From the NCBI GenBank assembly GCA_019722365.1, contig JADFUC010000552.1:62001-126000 (forward strand): DNA of 64,000 nucleotides, read 5' to 3'. This DNA is from Lithospermum erythrorhizon. Its lineage: Eukaryota > Streptophyta > Magnoliopsida > Boraginales > Boraginaceae. Below the pieces are notes generated by a model. It was not told the DNA's origin. It searched no databases and saw only the letters and a program-made list of their open reading frames with translations. Shown piece by piece: positions 13,601 through 25,700 of this stretch; positions within the stretch are counted from its first letter, which is position 1; the number at the start of each line of letters is the position of its first letter. The position numbers and the translations under genes were made by a program.

Positions 13601-14799
13601 GATATATTTGTATTCACTACCATACTGACTCTATTTCTACGGGCGGGCGTTTGCTTAGGTCATGGACGACCGAGATGCTTTCAAGGCCGAAAGTAAATGC
13701 TGCATCTTCGGCGTGGCGAACAGGTCGCTAAGACCTCAAATTAAGTAATTTTATCTTATTTGGAGTTTTGTTGTACTTAATAATTGTTGTTGTCTCGAAG
13801 TCAGAAACTCAAGGCTTGCTTTTGACGTTTATTTATATTATTACTTTTCTACTATTGTAGCTGTTAGTTCACCCGATAGACTAGAAGTTTGATTTGCTTT
13901 ATTATCCTATTAAACGAAGTCATTTTCTATCATATCCATCGCCGCGACTGACATCAGTCGATAACGGTCCCAACCTCGCAGGCCCACCTGGGCGTGGTCG
14001 TTACATTTAAAGCCCCTTCAAACCTCCTTCCAATACTCTAACACCGAAACGATGTCCCTGGGACGCACACACCAGTAAACGAACCGAGTACTCTGAACTT
14101 GCTGTAGTCTGAGGATTTAAACGAATCAAGAGAAAAACTCTTCCAATTCACCAAGTAGGCGGTTGGGAGCGGGGGGGGCGGTAGGTTTTTATAATTCTTA
14201 TGTCATGAAAAACCTAATCCCCTCTTTAAATACCAAGCCTGTAAATTCCACTCAAGTAAGAACTCCTAGGAAATCCTACTAATCAAGTAACTTAATTAGA
14301 CCAAGCATGAGCCCAATAATTGTTATTATATTGCCTAATTTCACTAACTTAACAAAGTCAATTAAAATACTAACGAAGCCACTCATCAATAAATTTATCG
14401 CTTGACTCACTACTTTACCTGCCACCAATAACTCCGCAGTTTCAACCAATCAATGCTCATCAACATATATTTGACAAATATATAAATATCGAGAAATACA
14501 TTTCAATATACAAGTCTCCTTTTAATCATTTCATGAAATATTATTCAATATCATCATACACCTTCTGTGGTCGGAGTTAATAGTAAGCTGTATAATAATA
14601 ATAATTGACCAATTACTATTATAACGATTAACGAAAGCAAGATCTAATGATCCTCATAACCCCTTAATCATCATGAAACTCCATGATAATTAATATTAAG
14701 GTGAACTCTAAGTTTTAAATTTCACTAACCAAACTTAGAAACGACCATACAATAATCGTCGTTGATAACAAAAGGAATCAATTTCATTGATTTCCAACA
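10679..14799 (-). repeat. 5' LTR of the copia element, interrupted
   Basis: Composed of 10679-10843 and 14006-14799, together about 960 bp, collinear with the left LTR. It begins TTAGAATCTAG next to the PBS and ends TTTCCAACA. The interruption is a 3.2 kb LTR of a different family. Confidence 0.75.
10844..14005 (+). mobile_element. Gypsy solo LTR, family F
   Basis: Starts TGTAATAACCCGCTCC and ends GGTCGTTACA, the terminal signature of the gypsy LTRs in this window, but its body does not align with families A-C by eye. The left flank TCAAA and right flank TTTAA would be a poorly preserved target duplication. Length 3.16 kb, no internal domain. Its centre (12240-12680) is unusually rich in GCCGAGTCG-like words. 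Confidence 0.65.
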
Positions 14800-14804
14800 A
14801 ACAT

Positions 14805-16770
14805 ATGCGCCACAAAAATGTCCAATTTCAACTTACTCCCTTTACAATTTTAACATTACATAAATACGCTAATTTCTTAACAACTCCATATCCAATATTG
14901 TAGACTCTTCCAACAAGTTTGCCATCGTTTTCCCTAACAAAATTCCAACATATCCATCCATATCTTAACGCCATCTCGCTTGGCCGAAGTTCATCCTCTT
15001 TTAACAACCATTATCCGTAGTAAAGATAAAATCTACTCAACTAACAAGGCCTAATAAACACGATCATCAATGAAAACACGTAGCGCCTCTTTCTAATCCA
15101 ACTTCAATTGTATATTCACCAACTTACTATTCAAGTTTCAAACCTTAAATCAGAACAACGAATACGATTCATCTCAATCTTCCCCCTGGTCCTGTTAGCT
15201 AAACGAAATCTTCTAGTGGTACCTCAACAAGCTAACCACAACTGTTAAGGAAAGATTCGATTCCATAAGAAGACTAAATCTCAATAAATTTCACCATCTT
15301 GTACTCCAAGACATTACCAATGTGACACCACGTAAAAATCGAACATATGCTCGATACCAAAATTGTAATGGCTCCACCCTTAGCCTCCTAATCGCCATCA
15401 ACTCGAACACCGTGAGTCGTACTCTCAATCGACGGATAAAGACTTCATTTGATATTACCAATAAAAAAATTTGTCCATCGGGAACAACAACAAATATCTA
15501 TAATCAACATACACATCAAAAGTTTCAATAATAACCAACATCATAACAACATAATCCTTAAAATACATCAGGCAATAGTAATGGCCTACATGACCTCAAA
15601 GACAACATAAGTTTTGGAAAACTCTGATGTCGGGAAACAATAATAAGGATCCCTGAACCCAACCGTAATTTACCATTATACTCACACATCAAATACGTGG
15701 TGCCAAACTAACGCTTCGCAACTACAAACTGGGGGTCCCCAATAAAGCGACGAAATTGAAGCTCAATGAATATTTATATAATGAACCATAACTATTCACA
15801 CATATATGCACACGCAAACGATAGTCTCAACAATTTATAATCCACCTCTCAAATAATCCGTATCAATTCAATAATATCCATAATTTAACTATCAAATAAT
15901 CCAACAAATAAACTCTCACACCCACAATCTATAACTTTCAAAGAATGTATCCTCCTACTGCGAGAAAATAAACGACGCTACCTTATCATTTCTTTCACCT
16001 GCTAAACGGGACAATAGTATTACTGTTTACTCCAAGAACGAGATATAAAATCGCTACCTCAAGCCGGCTCAACTCAAAGAAATGGGAACAACTCAACTCA
16101 AGTGAGAGTACCAATTTAATCGACTAGCTCAACAACCAATCACACTTAAATAATAATCAACAACCTTTATATCACAACTCATCATATAATACTCAACATC
16201 TCAAGTCTCAATATTTCATATCACATATATAGCTCATTTAGTAAAATTATACAACTTTCATATACAATTCATATATATGAAAGGTTGTGTCACGCTGATA
16301 AATATCACCTCAAGCCACGCCAAATATTCCCAACTTTTACTACTCAAGAACTACTGACATCCACACCTAAAATGTTCATAATGAATACTTTTAATAGTAA
16401 CTTTAAATAACAACCTCTACTAGATTTCATAAGATTTCTAATCATCATGATATAATTACTATACCCCTATAAAATACCCATTTTAACTTTTTTGTCTATA
16501 TCCAAACTATATTAGTTATATCAAGTAATCTAAATTGAATAATATTATCCAAAATCTATTGGCATATAATTAAACTGTAACTAACATAAGATTCTATAAT
16601 TTAGTTTATGTATTATAAATAATCAATTTACTACTTACTCTTCAACAAGAATTTAATTAGATAATTTCGTAGTCCTATAAACCAACATACTTATTTTTAA
16701 ACCATTAAAACAGAACGCTAAATGAATTTAATTTAGCTAATTAAAGTAACTCGACATAGTTTATAAACTA
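14805..16770. other. AT-rich region without genes
   Basis: No coding motif on either strand. It is the right-hand continuation of whatever the copia element inserted into; texture and word use resemble 890-1506. It may be decayed gypsy sequence, but I cannot identify a domain. Confidence 0.35.
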
Positions 16771-16967
16771 CATTCAACCGATATAGTTATACCTTTCTTT
16801 CTTGAACTTAAACTTATGATTATAATTTTGGAGATAATTAAAGATTGCAAAGGGAAGGGAAAACTCACAAACATGGAGAAAGCGAGGAGAAGTTTGTATA
16901 TAAACGAGGTTACTTAACCTCAAGTGTACACAAAAGTTAAAGACGATACCAAGATTAAGCAGCAGTG

Positions 16968-17048
16968 GCGTGTCGCTTAACGCCGTATCAAGCACCTATA
17001 CGGCATTAAGCAAGTAGGCGTCAAGCACGTGGTACGTTGCCGTCATAA
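16968..17048. repeat. Cluster of GGCGTCAAGC-like words
   Basis: Within about 80 bp the words CGCTTAACGCC, CGTATCAAGCACCTATACG, GGCATTAAGC and GGCGTCAAGC follow one another. They are variants of one GC(G/A)T(C/T)AAGC motif in both orientations, with an inverted CGTAT/ATACG pair. It stands out as a GC-rich island in AT-rich DNA. Origin unknown. Confidence 0.4.
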
Positions 17049-18048
17049 ATATTATACCACTATTACTTAAATCATCAAAATTCTAAGTTATTTCACGACA
17101 CTTTGTTTTTTTTTAATTATCGCTTTTAACCGGTTGCATATAGATTAAGTGAAAAAGTACAGAATGTATATTGGAAAAGAACACAATTAATTAAAACGAC
17201 ATCATTGGTTGATTGATAATTTGAAGATAAAACGATAACTAACAAAACTGAGGAGATTAGTCATTATTTGTTTAGATTTAATGGATATGAAACTAATAAC
17301 GGTTATATTTATAATAAAAATAACATATGATATATTTTTTACTTAAAAAAAAACTAGTATTTGATATATTTTTCAATCAAATTAGCATTGGATATAAAAC
17401 AATATCAAAATTAAAAGATGATACGGGGCGATATACCGTCTATGACATAATTAAATAAGTAGATCTTTTCAATTAATATTTGAAAGATTTTGGGATTCAA
17501 TAATTTTGGGAAAAAATATTGGTGGGATTTGTATGATGCTATATGGATGTTACATCATCGTTGGAAAAGGATATTCGAAATACAGTACTAAATTGAGATT
17601 ATGGAAACTTGGATTACATTCCTAAACCGAAGTGTGCTTAACCTTAATTATATCGTTAAATTGTTTTATTTTGAGAAGGAATAAGATTATTGTGCGGATC
17701 AATATGTTCACATGCATGACACATCAATCTTATAATAAAGAAGATCTCTTATCAAATTCCATTCTAAATACATGATACATTGACACATCAGTTTTATCAT
17801 AGATGATACCATCCATCACGTTTCCTTTTTACAGACTAGTCTTTTATCGTGCATGAATTGTATGGAAGGCCAGACAAAGTTAACTCTTCTTGTGTTTCAA
17901 ATTAATTTTATGCTCGAATAATTTGGAGACATAAGCTCGACAGGACTAAAAAACTAATATACATAATAATTAAATTAACAATAATGTATCTACTAATAGT
18001 ATCTTTAGGCACTCAATATATGACATATATGTCAATGGCGGATCGAGG
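17049..18048. other. AT-rich region without genes
   Basis: No reading frame or motif I can support. Phrases such as GACACATCA recur near 17718, 17779 and 18589, so an old repeat may be present. Confidence 0.3.
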
Positions 18049-18149
18049 GGTTGTTGTTGTTGCCTTTGTCACATATGGTAAAGTTGTTGCCTTTTTTGCC
18101 TAGATACCATGGTTCAAATCCAGCAACAAGTAAAATTTTCTTTTTTTTA
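18049..18149 (+). mobile_element. Probable tRNA-derived SINE
   Basis: ATGGTAAAGTTGTTGCC (18075-18091) resembles the A box of plant SINEs and GGTTCAAATCC (18111-18121) is a good B box, about 35 bp apart as in tRNA promoters. A T-rich run follows at 18138-18147. I could not find a clean target-site duplication, so ends are approximate. Confidence 0.45.
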
Positions 18150-18252
18150 CTAAATCAATAAGTATATATTCAATGATGTTATTAAAGTTTCATTCTTTTT
18201 AACTAAATCAACCAGCATATATTGAATGATGTAGTTAGAGTTTCATTAGATA
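18149..18252. repeat. Two-unit tandem repeat
   Basis: Two imperfect copies of about 55-65 bp sharing ACTAAATCAA, TATATT(C/G)AATGATGT and AGTTTCATT. Confidence 0.5.
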
Positions 18253-20242
18253 TTTTCATGAATTTAACATAAAAATATTTGGGAATACCCATTTTTAAAA
18301 TTCTGGATCCGCTCCTCATATAAGTATTAAATTAATAATATATATTAACACATAAAAATTTTATTTTGTTAACAAAAATGGTCAAATTAAGTCGCCATCA
18401 AGCGGAACCCGATAAGGGTTCGACTCGACTCACGAGCGTTTTGACTCGATTTTACGAATATTGATTCATTGTTCGAGGAGACTCAATTCAAAATAAAAAC
18501 CGGCTATTGCTCAGTCATTATGCGATTATTAAAACCGAGTTCGAACTACGCAAGTGATCAGACCGTTCTATCACTAAAGGCATTACATGACACATCAATT
18601 CATCATGTAATATCATCTATCACATTCCCTTTCTACATGTATGAGACATCAATCTTGTCATGACAAATATAATTTTTTTTTAGCAAATATCAGTACATGT
18701 AATATATATCTCTATGTAAGAAATTGTGTCAAGATTCGGTATAAGATATAACTAAGTTTACAATAGCAATGCCCAAATTAAACGAGGACAATATGGTGAC
18801 TTTTCCATACTTTGATTATTATTTTTTTTTTACTTTTGAAAATTAAAAAATCATTAGGTCCCTCGAGTATCTATTTTTTTGGGTGCCTCCGAACTATTTT
18901 TATTTTTGAATTTATGATTGAATCTGTTTTTGACATTAAAGACATAAAATTATTTAACGCGAAGGCAAAGAAGTAATTACACAATTATAGATTTGTAAGA
19001 CATATTTTAAAATACTTTAACATGTAAGAGTCTTTATAATAATTAAAATATTACATAATTGTATGTATATAGTAAATACTTTAGTTTATTACGTAGTATT
19101 ATTTATTTATTTTTTAAAATAAATACATGCGTGCAAAGTTTCCATGTCATATGTAGTAAAAACAATTATATAATGTGACTCTTGGATATAATAAAATAAC
19201 TTAAAATATCTCATTATACTAATACTCCGTAATATCTTTTGGGGATATTTTATACGCTGGATTTTATTTTTATCAATTTGTAATTTGATGTATTATCATT
19301 CAATTGATTGACACTAAAATGTGACAACCCATAAGGAGTAATAAAGGAACTTCAATAAATCCATACTCCTTCCATTTTCTAAAAAAGACTTAATTTGAAT
19401 TTAACTATTTTATAGATATGATACATAACATTTTGAAGGAAAATTGATTAATATAGTAATTTCGACATATTTTATTATTAATAATAAATTTAATATTAAA
19501 GCTATATGTGTCCGTACCATTATGATCATAAATTGCAATGAAAAGGTCGAGTCCTTATAACGGCGATGACAGAATTTGAAAAAAATTAAGAATCTAAAAA
19601 TTTGTTATTTTTTATTATTGAAAACTGAAGTGGATAATAGTATTCCTCTAGTTTTTATTACATACTTCATGTTTATAATTTGACATAACAATTAATAATT
19701 CTTGTATTTTTATTTATATACCCTTATTTATGGGAAAATGAATGTCTTGAAAATGCGATTGTATTATTACTATCTCAAAATTGCTATGTAATAGTATACG
19801 CAAGAAAAAAAAGAAAAAAAAACATAATGAATGAGAAAAACTATATTTTCAATATGTTATAATTGCTAAAATATGAGAAATATATGTATATTGTGAAGGA
19901 TATAATAGGAAAAATAAATCAATTATATTGAAATTCGAGAATGATGAGATTTTTTTTATAGAATGATATGTAAATAAGATCAAGAAAATATTGTTAAGAT
20001 GTGAAAGTAATGTAACATCCTTTCGATATTCGCTGGTTTGCACATCTTCAAAATTATCATGATTATTGTTGCAAAACTAGTTTTAATGTTACTTACGCGT
20101 AGTTACGTAGAATAATTTTCTATTTCTAGTTGTTTAAGGACAAACAAACGTTATATTTAACTTGTTTTCATCTATAAAATAAAAAAATAAAAAATAAAAA
20201 TAGGAGGGAGTATAGCAATTTCTAGGAAATACCATCGATAAA
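18253..20242. other. AT-rich region with MITE-like ends
   Basis: No gene found. 18380-18560 has many TCGACTC/GAGTTCGA words. CATACTCCTTCCATTTTCTA (about 19362-19381) and GGAGGGAGTA (20204-20213) look like opposite Stowaway-type ends, but the 0.85 kb spacing is long for a single MITE, so they may be two different copies. Confidence 0.35.
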
Positions 20243-20780
20243 ATGTTACCTCCTCCTCCTTCTCAGTCTCAACATCAACATTTCTCACAGTTCACACCCA
20301 ATAGTATCTTGAAGCTAAATTGGTAACATATATCTCTTCTTGACTTGTTAAAGATTGAATCTCTTCACATTTTTACTTTCTTAACGTTAAATTTGAAGTT
20401 CAGATTCATTATATTATAATTGGGTTTGATCCGGTACGCTCTTTGGTATGTAGGTTAGGCGTTGATCACTTTTACGTGTGATAAATAGTTTAGACCAGTT
20501 TAAGAACATGTTTTTAATTTTTTACTTTGGATAATACTAAGTGTAAATGATTTAATGATGTTTGCTTGACTAGTAGTTTTCTGTTGGATCTACTCTTTAA
20601 TTTGTTTAACTGGTTTGATGTTATGTATTATGACTTGATTGTAGTTAGTTTCTGTTATAATTGCGTATCATACATTCTCTGTTTTTATTAATGTTATACA
20701 TTTAGTATATTTTTAGTTGAAAAGAGTAATGTTGTAGAGCTTAAACATAGATTAGCAAAAACAAACAATTACTCCTTTTA
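20200..20780. repeat. Duplicated host segment, left copy
   Basis: Stretches such as ATATATCTCTT(C/G)TTGACTT, the AACTTTACTTTTGAAGTT-like phrase and TTTACT..GATAATACT...AAATGATTTAATGA recur in the same order at 24290-24550 and 25455-25700. The gag-only element separates the copies. Confidence 0.5.
20243..20322 (+). CDS. Candidate first exon, unrecognised
   Basis: An ATG opens 26 codons (MLPPPPSQSQHQHFSQF...) ending at TTG|GTAACA, a plausible splice donor. The proline/glutamine-rich start resembles many plant N-termini but I do not recognise a family. The same neighbourhood is duplicated, without the ATG-proline part, at about 24390-24540. It may be a broken gene or chance. Confidence 0.25.
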
Positions 20781-20782
20781 TA

Positions 20783-21507
20783 TAGTCAAGTCAGAACTCA
20801 CGTTAAATAGATTATTTAACGCTACTGTTAGACTAACAATAATAACACTGGGACAAGACAAATATGATGACAATAAAATGTAAATAAATAGCAGTAAATT
20901 AAAAGACACAAAAAGACAGAACTCCAGCCTAAGGCCAACGTAGCACTTAAATCCTGGGAAGAATACCAAATGGGCCGATTTTACTACGATATCGAAATAT
21001 TACAAATAAAGCGACTTATCTTCCTCGAACGCCTCTATTCTACTCCAAACTAATAAACAAGTCTAAAGTTCCCCGACTTCTATCCTCACAACTCAAATAT
21101 TTATAATGAATATTCTCACCCATCATATAACGAGTGTCATAAACAATCGTATATCTGGCTTGAAGTTTAGAGAATTCTGAATACATTCAACCTACAAAAA
21201 ATATAATCTCTCAAATCTTTTGGCTCACTCTAAAACATGTAATTATTATGTATTTTAGGAAGTGAATTCGACTGGCAGAGCAACTCTTATATGCTATAGG
21301 AATATTCAAATATACTTTAAATATCTTTCATAAATTACTACTTTCCATATATAAAATTCAATCTTCACAAGCTGTGAATACTCCAAAGTTTATTACTTGC
21401 TATAGTCTTCTATACTTGAGAATACCACAAAAACCTTCGAAAATATATATTCCGTATCCTTACTAAAATCAAGAAGAACAAAAAATAGCTACCACCAAAC
21501 ACCAACA
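20783..21507 (-). repeat. 3' LTR of the gag-only element
   Basis: Ends ACCAACA on the plus strand, so it starts TGTTGGTGTTTGG in element orientation. Shares AATAAAATGTAAATAAATAG, CTATTCTACTCCAAAC, ATATATATTCCGTA and other blocks with 23408-24108 in the same order. Confidence 0.7.
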
Positions 21508-21520
21508 AACTCCCCCTTGG
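21508..21520 (-). promoter_or_regulatory. Polypurine tract of the gag-only element
   Basis: Minus strand CCAAGGGGGAG(TT) directly before the LTR start TGTTGG; a second GGGGGAG run lies at 21551-21558. Both are typical of SIRE-like copia elements. Confidence 0.6.
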
Positions 21521-22263
21521 CTGATATTTCTCTGTTGGCAAAATACATACTCCCCCTAATCACATCCCTCCCCTTTTGCCTCTAAAAAAAATCAATCCAC
21601 CTTATGACAAAGATGATTAATTCATTATCCTCACGGTTTAATAACACTAGTAGAACCTCCTGCCCACCATTTGGCTTTATGTCAAGTTCACCACGAGCAC
21701 GCATATCGGGACATAGATAACATTGGCTTCTTTTTCCTTTCCACGAAGATCCCTTCTTGACCTTCACACTTTACGATTAGCAACACAATAATACCGATAA
21801 TCGCTTCTGATTTTCCATTCCTTGTGTTGGAGCTACATCGAATTTACCCTTTGACCTCCATTCCTTACGATGAATAATTTTAGAATTTTGAATATGAGAA
21901 ATCACCATGTCGATTTAATGTTCCTTCCATGTAGCTTCAGAGCAAGAGGGTCTTATGTGACCTTTCTTTCCACAAAGACGCATACCATTTCTTCTTCTTT
22001 TGTTCTCGGGTAATGCATTAGCATGGAATCCATCATTGGTCAAACTACCGGCTGCAACAAGCAGTATAACAAATATATTCTTTAACTTTCAGCTCTGAGC
22101 AAATTTCGATTCTTGTGAACATTCTCCATTAACATATCCCACACCTGTATGGTCATTTGGAGATTGACCCAGAGAAAGAATTTCATCTGGGCTTTTAGAT
22201 GTACTGCATCATATAATTTTATTTCTTCAAAACTTCTAATTCTAGCATTCAATCCTCAACCTT

Positions 22264-22503
22264 CTATATTTTGGTAACCTGCAGTTGACAATTAACATCT
22301 CTATTTAAGTCATCAAGGAGGCGTTTATTTTCTTTTTTCTTGTTTCCATGTACAAGCCTGGCCAACTTGTTGCTAACGGGCGAGCAACTGCATATCCCCA
22401 CAACTTCTTCATAAGACATCTCTTCCTCATCACTAGCCTCACTTTCTTCAATCAAGGCCAAATTTATCTGGCTTTGGTCAGAAATGCAACAATATTCCCA
22501 CAA
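22264..22503 (-). pseudogene. Gag C-terminal region, acidic stretch
   Basis: The minus-strand frame contains LALIEESEASDEEE followed by KLARLVHGNKKKENKRLL. An acidic run followed by a charged, probably coiled-coil part after the zinc knuckle is what SIRE-like copia polyproteins have ('C.MA..E...S..E..E'). Downstream (22260-21580) the frames break up. No CCHC knuckle could be read intact. Confidence 0.5.
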
Positions 22504-22633
22504 TCATTTAGTTTCTTAGTTTCTCTCACTTTTAAGATAATATTAGACTTTCTGCAGCTAAGTTGACATTGAATCTGATTATGACCATAACTCACATCCT
22601 TTACACCGGACTGTAGTTTGTATCCATCCTCTT

Positions 22634-22850
22634 TTAACATTTGTGTCTAGTAGTACCGATCGCTAGATAGACTCCAGGCCACCCATATCCGGGTTTGACG
22701 CTGTTGCCGTGATTTTTATCTTTGCACCTTCGATCATCAAGAGACATTTCAAATGTAATAAGAGAACCAAATAGCTCATTTACCTTTATGATCGAGATGT
22801 CCTTCGCTTCTTCTATGATAATCACTTTGGAGTTTCAACTAGGAAGAGAT
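22634..22850 (-). pseudogene. UBN2-type gag remnant
   Basis: The minus-strand frame has EEAKDIS, KVNELFGSLITFEMSLDD, matching the end of the UBN2/gag domain of copia elements (usual form 'IEEAKDL..L..DELIGSL.TFE'). The frame then fails. This supports gag identity for the whole internal region. Confidence 0.7.
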
Positions 22851-23387
22851 CCGAGAATCTTTCTCGACAATCTTTCTTCGCATCAAGCTTCTCCGCTAAC
22901 AATCATTGGATATCTCCTTAAGTTTACAATGAATCAATGATGGCTTCCTTCATCTCGATTCTCTAAATTTGGCAAGCAGAAGTTGAGACTACACACACGA
23001 ACTTGTGAGTCTTTCCAAATACACAAGCAAGAGTTTCCTGGGTTCTTGGCAATCGCACAGTACCTGATCAAGATATCAACATTTATGTTCACACAACTAC
23101 GTATTACATCCAAAGCGCTCCTCTGGTTTTCCTATCGAGGCTTCACGTTCCTTTTATAGTCTCATTCCAATTGAAGCTTCTCAATCACAAGGCCATCGCT
23201 AAAGTATAAAGGGAGGGTCCACCATACAAAACAGATTTCCATGTTTTAATATCCATGGATCTCAAGTAAGCAACCATCCTGCTCTTCCAATAAGCATAAT
23301 TTGAACCATTGAGAATAGGTGGACGATTTATTGAACTTTCTTTCATCTCACACATAGATTACCAGGATCTCACTCAGAAGGTTTGAG

Positions 23388-23404
23388 TGCCCGCCTCCGA
23401 TACC
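23388..23404 (-). promoter_or_regulatory. Primer-binding site of the gag-only element
   Basis: Plus strand GCCCGCCTCCGATACC is the complement of GGTATCGGAGGCGGGC, one transition away from the initiator-tRNA-Met site used by copia elements. It adjoins the inner end of the right LTR. Confidence 0.65.
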
Positions 23405-23407
23405 TAT

Positions 23408-24108
23408 TGAAAGTTCGTGAACTCCGTGGAAATAGATTTATTGAACGCGTCAAGGGGACCAACAACAACACAATACTTGATTGACAGTATAAACTGGCTG
23501 CATAATAAAATGTAAATAAATAGGGGTGAAATTAGTACATAACTCACTGTACAATGTAGACTTAGTCCGTGGGCAAATACCTGCTGAAGCACTACTATGA
23601 TATCGAGATATTGCACAAGGACTTATCTTCCCCTAACGCCTATTCTACTCCAAACCAAGAATAGCTCCCAGCCCCGACTTCTATCCCTCACAACTCAAAT
23701 ATTACAATGAAATACTCAATGATTGTTATAACGCAGTAGTTGTCATAAACAATCGCATATCTGGCTTAGAAGTTTAATTTTCTGTACACATTCAACTTGG
23801 CAAAAATATAATATCTCAACTTTTGGCTCTACTTCTTAAAACATGAGGAATTATTATGTATGAGCAAGGACTTATCTGGCAGAGCAAATCTTATATAGGA
23901 GAGATCATCAAACATATATGGAACATTCTTCCATAAATAATACTTCTCCATATATGTAAATCTCAATTTATATAATGAATATTCCAAGTTATTACCATAT
24001 ATTTTCATACTTCGTAGAATACTCCAAGAAATTCCCCAAAATATATATTCCGTAACTTACTAAAATCAAAGAAAGAACAAAAAAAATAGCCTAACCAACT
24101 CCAAAACA
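23408..24108 (-). repeat. 5' LTR of the gag-only element
   Basis: Begins TGAAAGTTCGTGAACT and ends CCAAAACA on the plus strand. It is visibly diverged from its partner at 20783-21507, including several small indels, so insertion was not recent. Confidence 0.7.
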
Positions 24109-24289
24109 CAATACCAAGTCAATGAATAGTATAGTATGAAGATTTTGAATTCAATATGACTTCCAAAAAAAGGAGACATAAATTTTCTTTACTGTTCTTA
24201 AAGTGGTTCATATAATTTGCTATTTACTATTTCTCCATCCTATATTTATTTTATGGTCTACATACATGCATTTTGGAGATAGATTCAAT

Positions 24290-24550
24290 TTAAGTAGTTC
24301 TTTCTTAAACTGTACAATTTTCATCATGAAATGGAGGGAGGACTGAATATTTCTACTAGAAGTCTAATTATCATAGTTTATGTTTTCAGTTGTCGTTAAC
24401 ACTTTGCAGAATTCACACTGCAAAGTATGTATTCTACCAAACCGCTAATATATCTCTTGTTGACTTCATAATGACTGAATATCTTTAATTTTTAACTTAA
24501 CTTTACTTTTGAAGTTTGTATTTGTGAAGAGGTGAACGACTCCTATAATA
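24290..24550. repeat. Duplicated host segment, right copy (part 1)
   Basis: Corresponds to 20200-20450: GGAGGGAGGACT, CAGAATTCACACTGC, ATATATCTCTTGTTGACTT and a following TTTGAAGTTTG. It stops where the LTR-like block at 24560 begins, and the counterpart of 20500-20640 resumes at 25455. Confidence 0.45.
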
Positions 24551-24559
24551 ATCAACAGG

Positions 24560-25450
24560 ACACCAATCAGCTATGACATTGGTAACTACACTACACAAAA
24601 ATAATGCAAGACAATAAAGCAATAACACACGTATATAAAAAAAACTCGCCTCAATATCAATGTAGCACCTAGTCGATAGTTTGTCCAGTGAAGAATTTCA
24701 CTATATCTTTGAAGAAATTACATGTTTGAGACTTCATAATGAATACATTACATTCTTTCTTCACCCTTCTTACTCCAAATAAGCTTAATAAGTCTAGCCT
24801 CCTATAACTTATCTACTTCAACACTCTCCCAAATGTCACTACTATAATTTAACAAAATAAACCTCTCAAGGATCATATAACAAAGCCGCCATAATCAATC
24901 TATATTAACTCGATATTAGCTAAGAAAACACAAGAACACTATCTATGAATAATACTATATGAGGCGACTTCATAGCTCTCAGGTTTCAACTCCTATTATG
25001 GTAGTAGTCATACTGTGGCCACGTCTCAATAATAAATAAAGTATTTGATTTGGACTAAAAAAAATTTCCTTAATAAAACGAGTTCCAACCGACTCCATCA
25101 CTTGTCATAAGCTCAACAACTTAATCTCCAAGAAAAATCTTTTAATCGAAAACAAGATCTTCAACGAATCACAAAAGTTTCCTTATTTGCACAACTTCTC
25201 AAATCGAAGCTTAACCAATTCGAAATACGATCTCTTCTTGATTCTTGATCACGAATAATCTTTATGAATTCAGATATCTTCAAACAAGTAAAACATCTCG
25301 TAGCCTTACAACAATACTTGGATGAATACATGATATCGAGTACCATTTCACTTGTTATAGACCAACTGTTATAATAGTGGTACTCATTGTAGAAAAACTT
25401 CATCCAACATCTCACATTAATAATATTTATTATAACCAAGTTCGATTCGG
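24560..25450 (-). repeat. Third, diverged LTR related to the gag-only element
   Basis: Order and wording follow 20783-21507: CAATGTAGCACCTAG, TTCTTACTCCAAAT, a repeated AATAAGTCTA block, CATATAACAAAGCCG...ATAATCAATC. It sits between the two parts of the right duplicated segment, consistent with an independent insertion or with capture in the duplication. Ends are approximate. Confidence 0.4.
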
Positions 25451-25454
25451 ATTT

Positions 25455-25700
25455 CTCTATAGTAGCCTAGAGTTTTGGATAGATCACTTCTTTTTTACTC
25501 TCGATAATACTCTTTCTAAATGATTTAATGAAATGTGCTCTACTTCTAGCTTTCTTTGGTCTTGATCTATGCCGTGTTTATCTGATTTGATAGTCTATAC
25601 TTGAGTACTTATGTATGCCTTGTATCGTAGTTAGTAGGGAGTCTAAAACTTGGTTTTTCTCTGCGTCTTGATCGAATCCATTCGAGTATGATCTGCAAAA
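25455..25700. repeat. Duplicated host segment, right copy (part 2)
   Basis: ACTCTCGATAATACT..CTAAATGATTTAATGA and the following TGACTTGATTGTAG-like text match 20525-20650. No open frame is recognised. Confidence 0.4.

Larger units (their letters stand above)
1507..14799 (-). mobile_element. Ty1/copia retrotransposon with both LTRs split by solo LTRs
   Basis: A minus-strand copia element. The 3' LTR lies at the left (1507-5006) and the 5' LTR at the right (10679-14799). Both begin on the plus strand with (TG)TTAGAATCTAG and end GATTTCCAACA. A PBS at 10665-10677 adjoins the 5' LTR and a polypurine tract at 5007-5019 adjoins the 3' LTR. Integrase and reverse transcriptase remnants follow in copia order (INT before RT). 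The flanks AAAAT (1502-1506) and AACAT (14800-14804) look like a 5 bp target duplication with one change. Without the two insertions the LTRs are about 1.0 kb and the internal part 5.7 kb, normal for copia. All frames are broken, so it is inactive. Confidence 0.8.
20783..24108 (-). mobile_element. Gag-only copia element (TR-GAG-like, SIRE-like gag)
   Basis: Two LTRs of about 0.7 kb (20783-21507 and 23408-24108) flank an internal region of only 1.9 kb. Reading the minus strand, a PBS (23388-23404), gag remnants, and a polypurine tract (21508-21520) appear in the correct order, with no room or motif for pol. Such gag-only LTR elements are known as TR-GAGs and depend on enzymes from full relatives. 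The gag resembles SIRE-type UBN2 gag. I could not identify a clean target duplication. Confidence 0.7.

Noticed and set aside
18020..18310. GGCGGATCGAG ... CTGGATCCGCTCC as inverted ends of one element
   Set aside because: Only about 8 bp pair and no target duplication was seen; the SINE boxes inside are better supported.
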